Numbered from the stretch's first letter, positions 11,843 to 25,177 are shown. The stretch: DNA of 64,000 nucleotides from Ampelocalamus luodianensis (GCA_036346255.1 CM070617.1:23487080-23551079); one strand, 5' to 3'. Numbers and translations: made by a program. Notes: a model not told the origin generated them from the sequence alone.

Positions 11843-12737
11843 GGGAAAATTCCCTATATGACACTGAAAGTTGTCCTGGTCTTGGATTTGCCACTAGAAA
11901 AGGTGCTCTCCCCTACATGCCACTAAGAGTCTATTTCGATCCCCTACATGTCATTTCCATCACTTCTCTGTCAACTCACACACAAAAACACTCTTTTGTC
12001 CTTCTTCCCCTTCCTCTTCTTCCTCTCTTCCTTAATCTCATCTTCCTCTCTCTCTCTCTCCCCTTATCATCGCCACCTCACCTTCCATCGTCGGCCCCTC
12101 CCCTCCTCCCACCGCTGGCCTCCTCCCCTCCCCTCGTGTCGTCACCTTCTCCACCTCCACGCCACCGCCACACCCTCGCTTGCGACAACACGGTGCTTCC
12201 CCCGCGCCGTCTCCCTCACTGCTTTGCTCCCTATCGCCTCGCACCCTCCGACCACCATGCGCCGCCCTCCCCCCCGCAGCGCCTAGCTTCCACCCACCCA
12301 ACATTGTCGTCCCCTTCCCCCTCCCCTCCCGCACCCTCCTCCACTCCACTTGCCTCACCTCCTCCCACTAGACGCAACCGTCGCCTCCCCCTCTTCATGC
12401 GTCGGAGCCGAGCCCTAATTGCCTACCACTCGGTGTTGTAGCGGCCTCGGCATGGGGATGAGGAGAGGGCAGTGTCATCCTTTTGCCTCTGCCGTTGACG
12501 CATGCAATGACGATGTCCACGGTCCTCTCCCTCACCCACTCTCCCAGCCCAAGCACTTGCCGTTGGCCTCCATCACCTCCTTCCTGGGTGGCAAGCAACG
12601 CGACTCGGGCTAACTAAGGTGACAAATGGAATGGAGGGGATCAAAATAGACTCTCGGTAGCACGTAGGGGAGGTCACTTTCTTTAGTGGCATGGAAGAAA
12701 TTGGGGCAACTCTCAGTGGTATGTGAGGAATTTTACC
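11843..12737. mobile_element. MULE with 9-bp target duplication and C-rich interior (Pack-MULE candidate)
   Basis: Terminal inverted repeats start GGGAAAATTCCCTATATGAC on the left and, read from the right, GGTAAAATTCCTCACATACC, each continuing with ACTGARAGTTGYCC. The perfect 9-bp duplication TATGCCAAA flanks the element (11834-11842 and 12738-12746). The centre (about 12000-12600) is C/T-rich and GC-rich, unlike the AT-rich surroundings, and supports long low-complexity frames on both strands, none with a recognisable domain. This composition fits acquired GC-rich host sequence, but no source gene is seen. Confidence 0.75.
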
Positions 12738-13065
12738 TATGCCAAATGCAAGATATAAATGCTTGGCTTGCCAAAGTAAGGGTTTTATGATTATTTTAGC
12801 ACAAAATAAGTTTTGTTTGCAAATATCATATCATTACCATAGTTATATTTCAAACCTATGACCTAGTTATTTAACTTAAAACCAAAGTGTCAAGTTTTAT
12901 CATGTATGATCCTCATGAGAACTGGAATGCCTCCACCTCTAGCTATACCATGGTTGTAATTATCCCTTGTTATCCTGTTTCCCACCAACATTTTATAAAA
13001 CTAACCAAGCGTGGCTTTCTTCACAATACCCATACTTGGGGCATGACTATTCAAATAGATTATAC

Positions 13066-15130
13066 ACTTTGTAGAGGTTGTACAACTTTACCCACAATAT
13101 ATGGTCAACTTATAATATCGGCCAATGACACGCTTCCTTATGTGCGCGACTAATATGATTATAACAAAGTTTTTCCGATGCCTCACTCCGACATGTTTCT
13201 TGCCTGGTTGGTGAAACCCCTCAACACTGGGATATGACCGTTACAGGGTACACTCAGAATGCTTCATTCAACATGCTACATTTTCAATGAGTGACTCACA
13301 ATTGTGAGGGAAATCTGCATCCCTTTTCGACAATAGAAATCTAACCTACTACTATGCGTGAGAGTCATACTGAAACTAAACAAATTACTTGGTCAGGTCC
13401 TGCCCATACTTGACTTGTGATTGCATGATTGGTAGTTTAGAAATACGATACATGATTCGGTCCTTAATCGATTCAAGTGAGACAATTCATAAACCCAACT
13501 CTCGTGCAGTCTTTGCACCGGTATCATACCATCCACTCACCCAAGTCTTCGCCATTTTATGAAACATTTTTTCTTGTTTTCCAATGGTAACTCATGTTAC
13601 TACACTACAAATCATATTATATCCCAAGTGTTTTAATGACAATGTTTATGTCATATTCAAATTAATCGCTAACAATGTCTAAGCACAAGCATTAGCCATT
13701 ATTGATTAACCAAGGTTAATTCATTAATATAATAATTAGCCTAGGGTGACAAGGTAAATGGATTATCAATGATCAAGGAAGTGATTAACTAACATCAACA
13801 TTTAACATAATATTTAATAAATATATAAACATGCAAGTAATACTTTAAATCAAGGTAAGTGAATTTGAAAATTAGGTTCAACATGATTAATCATAAGGGA
13901 TCACCTTGCCCAACAATGGATATCCTTGGGGTCTTGATTAGCAGTGACAACGACACCCGAAGCGTCAAAATCTATAGTCGCGAAAAGCATCCAAATTCAA
14001 AACAGATTCAAATAAATCCAAATGACCTCCACAAATCATGATTTTGGATCTGTTATAAATATATTTAATTTATATTAATTTAGAAACAAAAACTAAGTCA
14101 TTTGGATTTAAAACGAGGGAGAATCATCTCTCCAAAGTTTGACGCGACAGGAAAATCTGAAAAATACAAAAATCCTGATAGGTGGGGTCTGGACGGATTT
14201 TAATTTCTTTTCTTGTTATTTTTATTAAGAAAATAATAGGTGGGTGACACGTGGGACCGTGGTCCATATGAACTTAGTCTATATAAATTGGACATGTCCG
14301 TGGGTCCACATGTTAGTGTCTATGGTCTATGTGCTGGGTCTACACATGGTGTTCAAATCGGCAGGGCCCACATGTCATCCATACCAAACTTAACTTACCC
14401 TCTAATTAGATTTTCTAACTACCTAGCCAACCGGTAATACTATTACTAACTACTAATCAACCCACTAATTAATCTAGTTTCAACTAACACTAATCACTAC
14501 GAGCCCGCATGTTAGCACTACAGGCCATCTTCTTCGTTTAACATCGCGGCTCAGGACTGGACGCCATGGCCGACTTGGCCGAGCTTGGCGTCGACGACGG
14601 GAGCCGTGGTGGCTTCAGGCGACCACCAAAACAGACTGTGGCGACTGCGATGAACCTATCTATGACGACGACGCGGACAGGGACACATTGAGGTAGCGGC
14701 ACCGCAGTGCGGGCGGCAGGGGAGATACTATGCACGACGACGACTCCTAACCTATGCTTAAACCTCAAAATCAGGCATGCCCTAAGCATCTACAACACTA
14801 GGCGACTCTATCCTCGCCGGCCGTGCTCCCGGTTGTGCAATGTGCTATTCCCTCCATGGTGACCTAGTGCGGTGGGGCTACGATCGTCTAGGTGTTTGAT
14901 TGACTAGCCTACCAAGTTTGTCTCATCCTGGAACGTAAGGGAATGGAGGGGCTCACCTAGAGTCCAAGCAAGGAAGGAGATCGGTTGTGGCGGCGGGGTT
15001 AGTGCACGTCGGCTATGGGACAGCGATGCATTCCAGTGACTTTGGGCCACGTAAATAGAGAAGAAGGGAGGGGTTAGGCAGAGGAGACCAAGGTGAACAT
15101 GAAGGACATGGGCTCCGAGGTCGATCTCAC
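13066..15130 (+). repeat. 2.07-kb direct tandem duplication, first copy
   Basis: The copy starts ACTTTGTAGAGGTTGTAC and ends TCCGAGGTCGATCTCAC. It repeats almost base for base at 15136-17197, offset 2070. I saw only scattered single-base differences and a few one- to three-base indels by eye. It carries the same 60-codon and 83-codon frames as the second copy, neither with a recognisable domain. Confidence 0.93.
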
Positions 15131-15135
15131 TGTCG

Positions 15136-17197
15136 ACTTTGTAGAGGTTGTACAACTTTACCCACAATATATGGTCAACTTATAATGTCGGCCAATGACA
15201 TGCTTCCTTAGGTGTGCGACTAATATGATTATAACAAAGTTTTTCCGATGCCTCACTCCGACATGTTTCTTGCATGGTTGGTGAAACCCCTCAACACTGG
15301 GATATGACCGTTAGAGGGTACACTCATAATGCTTCATTCAACATGCTACATTTTCAATGAGTGACTCACAATTGTGAGGGAAATCTGCATCCCTTTTCGA
15401 CAATAGAAATCTAACCTACTACTATGCGTGAGAGTTATACTGAAACTAAACAAATTACTTGGTCAGGTCCTGCCCATACTTGACTTGTGATTGCATGATT
15501 GGTAGTTTAGAAATACGATACATGATTCGGTCCTTAATCGATTCACGTGAGACAATTCATAAACTCAACTCTCGTGCAGTCATTGCACTGGTATCATACC
15601 ATCCACTCACCCAAGTCTTCGCCATTTTATGAAACATTTTTTCTTGTTTTCCAATGGTAACTCATGTTACCACACTACAAATCATATTATATCCCAAGTG
15701 TTTTAATGACAATGTTTATGTCATATTCAAATTAATCGCTAACAATGTCTAAGCACAAGCATTAGCCATTATTGATTAACCAAGGTTAATTCATTAATAT
15801 AATAATTAGCCTAGGGTGACAAGGTAAATGGATTATCAATGATCAAGGAAGTGATTAACTAATATCAACATTTAACATAATATTTAATAAATATATAAAC
15901 ATGTAAGTAATACTTTAAATCAAGGTAAGTGAATTTGAAAATTAGGTTCAACATGATTAATCATAAGGGATCACCTTGCCCAACAATGGATATCCTTGGG
16001 GTCTTGATTAGCAGTGACAACGACACCCGAAGCGTCAAAATCTATAGTCGCGAAAAGCATCCAAATTCAAAACAAATTCAAATAAATCCAAATGACCTCC
16101 ACAAATCATGATTTTGGATCTGTTATAAATATATTTAATTTATATTAATTTAGAAACAAAAACTAAGTCATTTGGATTTAAAACGAGGGAGAATCATCTC
16201 TCCAAAGTTTGACGCGACAGGAAAATCTGAAAAATACAAAAATCCTGATAGGTAGGGTCTGGACGGATTTTAATTTCTTTTCTTGTTATTTTTATTAAGA
16301 AAACAATAGGTGGTGACACGTGGGACCGTGGTCCATATGAACTTAGTCTATATAAATTGGACATGTCCGTGGGTCCACATGTTAGTGTCTATGGTCTATG
16401 TGCTGGGTCTACACATGGTGTTCAAATCGGCAGGGCCCACATGTCATCCATACCAAACTTAACTTACCCTCTAATTAGATTTTCTAACTACCTAGCCAAC
16501 CGGTAATACTATTACTAACTACTAATCAACCCACTAATTAATCTAGTTTCAACTAACACTAATCACTACGAGCCCGCATGTTAGCACTACAGGCCATCTT
16601 CTTCGTTTAACATCGCGGCTCAGGACTGGACGCCATGGCCGACTTGGCCGAGCTTGGCGCCGACGACGGGAGCCGTGGTGGCTTCAGGCGACCACCAAAA
16701 CAGACTGTGGCGACTGCGACGAACCTATCTACGACGACGACGCGGACAGGGACACATTGAGGTAGCGGCACCGTAGTGCGGGCGGCAGGGGAGATACTAT
16801 GCACGACGACGACTCCTAACCTATGCTTAAACCTCAAAATCAGGCATGCCCTAAGCATCTACAACACTAGGCGACTCTATCCTCGCCGTACTGCTCCGCC
16901 AGTGCAATGTGCTATTCCCTCCATGGTGACCTAGTGCGGTGGGGCTACGATCGTCTAGGTGTTTGATTGACTAGCCTACCAAGTTTGTCTCATCCTGGAA
17001 CGTAAGGGAATGGAGGGGCTCACCTAGAGTCCAAGCAAGGAAGGAGATCGGTTGTGGCGGCGGGGTTAGTGCACGTCGGCTATGGGACAGCGATGCATTC
17101 CAGTGACTTTGGGCCACGTAAATAGAGAAGAAGGGAGGGGTTAGGCAGAGGAGACCAAGGTGAACATGAAGGACATGGGCTCCGAGGTCGATCTCAC
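15136..17197 (+). repeat. 2.07-kb direct tandem duplication, second copy
   Basis: Near-identical to 13066-15130. The junction between copies is five bases, TGTCG. After the second copy the sequence continues into GC-rich DNA (CTGGTCGAGAAATAG...), which probably is the original continuation. The strong similarity indicates a recent event. Confidence 0.93.
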
Positions 17198-18660
17198 CTG
17201 GTCGAGAAATAGGGAGCGACGATAGAGTGGGCATGCTTCGGTCTGCGGCGTGGACGTCGAGGGTGTTCCGACCAACCTGCGGTGGGACGCGCGACAAGTA
17301 AGACAACATTAGCAAGGGGATGTCGAGGAGGCCACATGGAACAAAGGGAAGCGAGGAATAAGATCACATGGGTGGCCAATCGTGAGCGGCGGCCTGGTGG
17401 CAGCGAGGTCTGAGACGGCTCGAGAAGGAAGAGGCGCCTCACTGCTCCTGGACCAAGGCAACCATAAGGGGGGGGGGGGGTAGCACCAGGAAGGCGAGAT
17501 GAATCCGATGTTCAAGACGCCCAAGGTTGTATCTCACAAGGGGAGGCGATGGCGGCGTGTATGCTCTAGACTGGCGCTGAGGATGATGAAGTCATCCTGG
17601 TCTCCCTGTAGTACGACAAGCAGAGAGAGGGACACGAGGCGACAATGATGAAACCAAGGATCAACGATGAAGCTCACTTGAGGTGGCCAATTTTGGGCGG
17701 TGGTGCTTTCAGTCGGAGTTAGGGAAGACGAGGTGTGCTGCCAAATTCTCTCCAATTCAAGGGGAAGAGAAGAGGGGAGTTGGGAAATCGGGTAGAAGAG
17801 GAGCTCACGCATGATATGACGTGCTCGGCTTCGGTTTAAATTGAGAGGAGGAGATCGAAGAGAACGGCAACACAAATACCATCTCGGGCGCGATTTCTCG
17901 TGAGTGCACGGGTATGGACCGACTGGTGAGGCTGACGTGGAGATGTGACTATCTCGCAGCAGCGTTGCGCTACAGGCTCTTAAGTGCCTCCCCATCACGT
18001 GCTCACGTAGAGGGAGAGAGAACGAGCAGGAGTGAGATGGAAGATAAACAATGTCTCCCCTTTCTCTCTCAGCCTGATAGGTGGGACCAAGGGCCCACTT
18101 GGTAGTGAGAGCAAAAGGAAGGAGCAGAGATAAGGCGTGTAACAAGAAAGCCTCCGGCGCATAGGAGAAAACGGAAACTGGGCAGACAAGTGGGCGGCTC
18201 GGGCTGGAAGCAGTCAATGGGCCACGGCGGGCCAACTTGGGCCGTGGAAGGGAAGGGAAGGAGAGATGACAAAGAGATGGGTTGCTGCTGCTATTGGACT
18301 GATGGGAGGAGAAAGAGAAAAGTGAGATGGGCTGGGACATACGTGTTCCAACCCAACCAAGGGTGGTTTATGAGAATAGGGCTTTGCATTTAATTTTCTT
18401 GCCAAAATTAATTTAGATTTGAAGTTTGTTTGCATTCTCCAACTTAGTTATTTTCACCTGAACCAAATTATTTGGAAGTTTTTGTAGTTTTGACTTTTGG
18501 CACAAAGTAAATTGTTCTAATAGGTTCGAAATCACACAAAAAGGTCAGTCAATTCCGAATATGCAATGAAGGTTTTTAAAAACCATGAAAATTATGCTGT
18601 TTTAAAATAGAGTTACGTTAGGCGCCCACCATTGTGTCCTAAGAGTGTCCTCGTATAAAT

Positions 18661-19304
18661 GAGTGAAGCTGTACATAAACAAAACTGGCAAGATGGTCAC
18701 TGGCTGTTAATGAGACAGTGAATTTGGACATGAACAACATTGGCATCCGAGCATAAAGTGATCATTCCCGAGCGATACCATGCCCAGACATGATCTGCTG
18801 CCTGCATCTAGGTATAAAATGAGATGGGAGTGGTTTCAAGAGCAAACAAGATCCAGCGACTACTGTACGTATGATCAAGGTTGACATCCGGGTGAAGGAG
18901 TGACTAGACTCTTCACACAAATAATATTTTATTTTTTTCTAATTTACAACACTCACTAGAAGAAGGAATTTTGTAGATTTCACCTGTCTATCCAAAGATC
19001 CAAACCCACCTGACAGATTGTACACGTCTCATTGCTCCAAAGGTAATGTACTCCATCTTGCAGAACTGGAAGGCACAGGTGCACATTAATTTAAGAATGG
19101 ATCTAAACTGTTCAGATGGGCCTGGTCTTTGTAAACTTCAATGTTCGAAATGCTAATCAAGTTGAGCACGAAAGACGCTTTGGAAAAAGTTAAGCACGAA
19201 ACATTCCCGATAGATTTGGATATGTTCATTCGTGGGGCCTAGAAAAGGACCAGAGATTGTATAGGATATGGACCATGTAACTGTTCTTAGGACCGTTTTG
19301 ACAA

Positions 19305-19342
<38 letters not shown>

Positions 19343-21108
19343 GTTTTGGCGATGGATTTGTCGAGTCATTAGAACAGGACTAAGATGCGGATCCATCAAG
19401 CAAATAGTTAAAGCAAACCAAATCATTGCAAATTACAAAAACTTCAGTTACTGGAAAGTACTGTGTTCTTACGGTAACGTGGTAGTTAGCGACAGCAGGG
19501 CATTTACATGCGGCTAAATCAAGGTTCCTTCGTAATTCAGAGATAAAGGATAGCAGAGACGTCCGTGTTTACGGATTTGCATGTTTGAATTGCACAGGAT
19601 TCATAAATGAATTAAGTACTACATACTATAAATATGAGTCGGTAACTTGCAGTACATGCACAGCGTTTGTGTTTGTACATCGAGTGAAAAGCATTAGTAT
19701 AATATCAATCCAAATCTTGTCCAAATCCCCACAAATTAATTTCCCGTCCATTTTGCGCAAGAATTCATCTGTTCATTGAGTACGGTGAGTTTCTTAGAAT
19801 CCATATTAGTATCTTGTAAAGCATCCTTCGTAGGCATCAAACATTGGCTAAGCCTGGATGAAAATGGAGGGGTGGCTCGTAGGCCAAAGCTTCACAACAA
19901 CCCGCGTCGACGCTGTAAATCGATCCGCACATGGTCGTCACCGTCGACCTCGTGCACAATCTCATAGTCCGTATCTGCCGGCAGCGGTGAATCGCATGAC
20001 AAAATTTTAATCAGAACAAGCCCAAATATGGTTAATTTGTGGCAAAAAAAAAGTTTGTTTATGTATCATGCATGCGAAGTTTGCAGTCAGGTACATGACT
20101 TAGGGCTTGGTTGACCCAACGTGTCTTGGTGGTTGGAATCCCCATGCAGTCACTGGCACTGCCCATCAGAGGAGGCGCGCAACCTTTGGCCAGAAGAACA
20201 AGACACTCGGCAGCTCGACGCCATCTTCGAGCAGAAGAAGCCAAAAATGTATTGGAGGAGATCCCTGGAGAGCTGGATGGACGGCGGGAGGGGTGTTCCT
20301 CACGCGAGGCTCTCCCACGTTGAATTTTTTTCCTCGGGAGATAGGGGGTTACCGGTGTCGAAGGCCCACGAAGCCCCCTGGTGGGTTCGCCTGTGGTATC
20401 AAACCATGTAGTACCGCACAATGTATCCACACGTATGTATGTGCAGACACACATGGTACATGCAATCCCAACAAAATGAAGCACCATCCAAGAGCTACGG
20501 ACCACATGAAGCAGCACAGCATCATAGTCGGCAGCACCCTAAAACATCAATCAGTTAGTTCCCCTGGGCAGGGCAGCAACTCACCTAACATTGGTAGGAA
20601 ATGGATTTTTTTCGATTCCTACGGAAATTAGCCTGCTTTCTGTAAAATTCCTACAGAATTCATGTCGATTTTCTCAATTAAGTTGCAAATTGAGCTATAC
20701 AAGAATTTTCTCCCCTCTTTTACATTACAACCTTAAGGGTACCAGATATAAGATAAGAAGACCAATACATTTGACCTAACGCCCAAGAGGCCTCATTTTT
20801 AGTCCCATCTTGCCAAGATCCTCCTTGCATTGCATGCCACCTCACATTCAAGAACAAAAGAACACAGAAACACAAACGGAGGCTATGTACAAGGCACATG
20901 AGCATATATGTCAACTTGGCTTCTTGCATGCCTCTGTCTCTGGGCAATACTACTACTAGTACATAACAGCAGCAATACTACTGGTGCTTTTCTTTAGGCA
21001 CCAAACAACTGGGTCTTTTCAAGTCTAAGTCGTTGCCTCGTTGGGGGGTTTGCTGCTTTGGTTGCTCTTTTCTTGATCTCTCCTCCGGAGTTCGCTCCCT
21101 CTCTCGTC
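18661..21108. other. intergenic, upstream of the ALP1-like gene
   Basis: No gene is supported. It holds a (TTA)n run at 19306-19342 and remnants of a dispersed repeat at 20590-20680 (AGGAAATGGATT, TTCCTACGG, AAATTCCTACAGAATTC). The last few hundred bases must include the promoter and 5' UTR of the gene starting at 21109. Confidence 0.5.
19306..19342. repeat. (TTA)n microsatellite
   Basis: An uninterrupted run of about 12 TTA/TAT triplets. Confidence 0.95.
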
Positions 21109-24100
21109 ATGGCACCGGTGAGGGGAGCCAAGCGGAGGAAGCGGCAGCCCGAGAAGGCCTTGCCGGCCGGGGCGCCGGCGATGCCGCCGCCGGTCGCTGG
21201 CGATTGGTGGGACGCCTTCTCCCGCAGGCTTGCAGCAGGTATATATATATGTGTGTGAGAGAATATCCATCCTCCTCCTCTCTCTCTCTCTCTCGTCTCC
21301 CTGTTTCGATCACTGTGCTCCTCGTCCTTAGCCATGCCCGTTTCTTGTTTCTTGGCTCGCTGTAACCTCGCGGCCGCGCCTGTAACCCTCGCTGGCTCCC
21401 GGTAATGCGCGCTAATCCCTCGCGTCTAGGATTATTCGTGGACGGATTCCGCGGTGTTAGATCAGGGAGAGCCGCCGTTGAATTTGCACTGTTCGTGTGC
21501 CTACGGCGTTCGATGCGTCGCTTAATCTGCTCCCGCTGTGCTCCTTAACCCGGGTGGTTAGTGTAATGAATCTTCTCTTTTGTTGCGCTTATGGGAGGTG
21601 GTGGGCTCCAGGCTCGTACGGTGTACAGAGGCATGAGCCATCTCGGGCGGGGTGTTCTAGATTGAGGCCATGGGCGTTGCTCTGAGGGCGTCCTGAACAA
21701 TAACGGCTTGTGAATGCCGCTGCTCTGGTTGGTGTCAATCGAGTAGGGGATGTTGGGGAGCACAATTAGTTTTGCCGTTTGCGGTTTTGTTGTCTCGTCG
21801 TCTCCATTCCAGATCTATCAAGCCTGGGTGCAATGGTGTTTTGGGCGCGACAATTTCACAGGTGGTGTTGATTGTGCCCATTATGTCAATCTAATCCAGA
21901 ATTGGTTGCTCGATTGTTGCTGTACCGATGTCGCAAGGACTATCTTCTTTTCTTTTCTGAAGCATATGAAGTAACTTCTTTTCATTAGGGGAAAACTAAA
22001 TTTCCTGAAGAATCATTAGTTCTTCTTTGGACCGGTGATCGAATTGCTTTTCATGTTCAGTCAATAATTGCTAAATGTTAATTGCAGCATCTTTGTAAGC
22101 GTAAAATTGGTCTATGTGTTCGCTGATAGTTTCCCCAATTCCACAGCAGATTTTTATTTTGGCATGAATGTGATGGATTATTAGCTAATCAATATTAATG
22201 ATTTTGATATTGTTGCTAATTTTTTGGTAACAATTAATTGACTGCTAATTTGCTAGATGATTAGTGTGGTCATACAAATCATTACATGGGTTGAGTGATG
22301 CGGTACTAGTTCAACGACCATAAAGAATTTCCCGGATGAACTCTTGAAGCTTGATACTAAAAAAGGAAACTGTTTGAATCTGGAACTGCTTTAGTCAAAA
22401 ACAGGTAATGATGCATCGATACTACATGATTGCAACTGGAGTCTGTGGACCCTTTCTCAAAGAAGTTGACTGTATATTCAATGTGATCTGATATAATCTC
22501 AGGAACATTTAGATTCATTAGGCTGTCTCCATATGGTGTATGAGTATGAATTGCAGAGGTCATTGGGCGCAGCTGCCCAAAAGAAGTTCTCCTGGACAAA
22601 TAACATAGATGATTATAGTCATTTAGCATGCTATTATACTCTCTTTTAGTACCTACTCTCACAAATTGATAGATAATGGCTTTTAGAATTCCTCAAGTTC
22701 TAGGTAGTGTTTTATCTGAAATTGTGCCAATTGTTGAGAATGAGCTTAATTTCTGTGAAGCATTGGTACAGTTACGCCTACCAATTCCCGTTTATGAACA
22801 GTGACATTCTTAGAGTCTTCAAATCTTTGCTAAAAAGATATACTTACTTGAGTTACCTGTTTGAACTCTGGCACAAACCTGACCATCAATTGTGATTTAA
22901 CCAGATAGATACATGAATGTTACAGCATGACAGCATTTTCGCTATCTATTTAACTAGGATAGTGTGCCTTCAACTAATTATTTTCTCATAAACTTTGAAT
23001 TAAGTATCTTCTACAGTTACTCTATAATTTGTTTCTGTTGTCCTGCAAAAGCAGCTTAACCTTTTCTCATAACCACTGCTCAGCACATTCTGAATTTTAT
23101 TTAGTTTGCACCATGAATGCTAATACACTAGACTAGTTTATCAGTTGGCGGATTTTTTGCATGTCCCAGTATTTGCCGATTTGCTGCTTTATATGGACAC
23201 TTGCTGACCATCTTCTGTAAGATTTTATCCCCTCTCCCCCGTTGGTTTTAACCCACTGTAAGGTTTATTCATCTTCTTCTTTTGCACAAAATAGTATGGG
23301 GAGAATGAATGGAATCCTTTGGATTTTAACATGTCTACATTTCCCTTTCTTGTACAATAATCTGTGATACATTCAAATGATGACCCTACATCTATGATCT
23401 AATCTGATGCTTCCACAGGGCAATTTTCCAAAGACTGTCAGAACTTTGAGTCTATCTTCAAGATGTCAAGGAAGACCTTTGACTACCTTTGCTCTCTGAT
23501 TAAAGAGGACTTCACAAGAAAGACACAAAGTTTCAGAAATTTCAGGTTTGGAGACAAGGTTATTCTAGGTGTGGAGGATCAAGTAGCCGTTGCTCTGTTA
23601 AGACTGACCACCGGTGAGTCACTTTTGAGCATAGGGAACCGCTTTGGGATGAACCACTCAGCCATCTCAAACATCACTTGGAAATTTATCGAGGCCTTGG
23701 AGGAGCGCAGCGTCAATCATCTGAAGTGGCCTAGCCCTGAGGAGATGGCAACCATCAAAGCAAGGTTTGAAAAGATCCAGGGCCTCCCCAACTGCTGCGG
23801 TGCCATAGACACAACGCACATCCTCATGTGCTCTTCAGCTCAGCCTAACAGCAACGTCTGGCTCGACGGTGAGAACAGGAACAGCATGGTCCTGCAGGCC
23901 ATTGTTGACCCCGACATGCGGTTCAGAGATGTTGTCAGTGGTTGGCCTGGGAGCTTGAATGACTCGTGCATCCTGCGCACCTCAGGCTTCTACAGGCTTT
24001 GTGAGAAAGGCGCAAGGCTGGACGGGCAAATGGAGCTTTCTGGAGAGTCAGCAGGGTCATTGGTCAGAGAGTACATTGTTGGGGATGCAAGCTACCCTCT

Positions 24101-24476
24101 CCTTCCCTGGCTGATGACTCCATACCAAGAGCATGATCTATCTGCAGCGAAAGTGGAATTCAACAAGCGGCACGCCGCGACAAGAATGGTGGTACAGGGT
24201 GCTCTGGCCAAGCTGAAGGAAAGGTGGCAGGTTCTCAAGGGAGAGCTGTGGAGGCCCGACAAGCACCGGTTGCCGAGGATCATCTACGTCTGCTGCCTGC
24301 TCACCAACATCATGATCGATCTGGAGGATGCGGCGAGGGACGGTACGCCGGCGTCGCACAATCATGACGACGGCTACATGCAGCAGTTCAGCGATGTGGC
24401 TGACGACGGTGCGGTCACGCAGAGAGATCTGCTGTGCCAGTATGTCAGCAAGCTCGGCAGCAAATTGCCTGAGTGA
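21109..24476 (+). CDS. domesticated PIF/Harbinger transposase, ALP1/HARBI1-like protein
   Basis: Two exons: 21109-21238 and 23419-24476, joined through GCAGCAG|GTATATA and TTCCACAG|GGC, giving 395 aa in frame. Exon 1 encodes a basic N-terminus (MAPVRGAKRRKRQPEK) and WWDAFSRRLAA. Exon 2 carries FESIFKMSRKTFDYLCSLI, a helix-turn-helix-like segment (GESLLSIGNRFGMNHSAISNITWKF) and the DDE_Tnp_4 nuclease fold with GAIDTTHI (D174), GWPGSLNDSCIL (D225) and VVQGALAKLKERW, where the usual third catalytic Glu appears as Gln (Q303). No terminal inverted repeats flank the gene. In the family, plant ALP1 proteins associate with Polycomb complexes and are thought to lack nuclease activity; that role here is inference. 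The 2.18-kb intron begins with CT-rich DNA (about 21271-21295). Confidence 0.9.
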
Positions 24477-25177
24477 TTCCGGCTCTCTAGCTGCTTACTG
24501 TGTTTCTTCTTCTTTTCTCGTTGACATGAAACAAAGGATATCGACAAGTGATAGAATTGTAATGCGAATTTTGGTTATTTCGGAGATGGTCGGCTTCGGT
24601 CATTTTTGGCCTGAAATTAGCAGACGAGGTCATTATATTACCTGTAGGCTGTAACATCTTGTCTTAGGACTCGTTGGAACGTAGGAATCCAAAAACATAA
24701 GAACAAGAGAAACACATGCAGTAGGCTCCTATAATTCCTACGAAAATAGCACATTCCTTTGTTTCAATGGGTCATATAGGAAATTTTCCTATAGGATTGA
24801 ATTCTTACAAAATTCCTCCAAAAATTCTTAACTTTGAGAAGAAACATGGTTGCTGTAAAAAACTGTAGGTCACAAAAATCGTAGCAGCATGCGCTGTCGC
24901 TTGATTGTTATACAGCGAAGGGCGGTGAAACAACAAGATCAAGATCAACAACTGAATAGATCACAAGCTTCTTAAAATCTTAAAAAGACTTTGATCAACA
25001 GTTAGGTTGCACATTCATCCCCGCGACAAAATGTTGACGGCCACAGCAATAGATCAACTCACACACAAAGATTCAAGTCATTTTCTTTCTTCCTCGCAAA
25101 CTAGGAGTACTGAGCTACGTAAGGAAACACAACAATTTGATGCTAGCTCATCGGTCAACCTGAAGGATGCCAACTCA
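24477..25177. other. convergent intergenic region, 3' flanks of ALP1-like and coatomer zeta genes
   Basis: Holds the 3' untranslated regions of two converging genes. A MITE remnant lies at about 24667-24835 (GGACTCGTTGGAACGTAGGAATCC and AAATTTTCCTATAGGATTGAATTC); only one end is recognisable. Confidence 0.5.

Larger units (their letters stand above)
10831..18660. mobile_element. retrotransposon-like region (probably large LTR-derived sequence) with nested MULE and tandem duplication
   Basis: Apart from the MULE at 11843, this stretch reads as continuous non-coding sequence resembling the long LTRs of grass Ty3/Gypsy elements: an AT-rich left part, a promoter-like TCTATATAAATTGG (14277-14290 and 16347-16360), a GC-rich middle (14530-15130, 16600-18300) and an AT-rich right part. 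I see no gag, protease, reverse transcriptase or integrase frame and no primer-binding site, so a solo LTR is the best guess. Exact ends and a 5-bp duplication were not found. A run of 12 G is at 17469-17480. Confidence 0.4.

Noticed and set aside
11806..12441. A 211-codon Pro/Ser-rich plus-strand frame
   Set aside because: It starts outside and runs into the MULE at 11843 and consists of low-complexity C/T-rich translation. Other frames are equally open.
17534..18340. A 268-codon minus-strand open frame
   Set aside because: Composition is low-complexity Ser/Pro/Leu without domains, it lies in GC-rich LTR-like DNA, and overlapping frames on both strands are similarly long. I treat it as chance.
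20350..20410. Possible retrotransposon primer-binding site (GTGGTATCAAACC)
   Set aside because: The usual TGGTATCAGAGC is not matched beyond eight bases and no LTR end, gag or polypurine tract could be found nearby.
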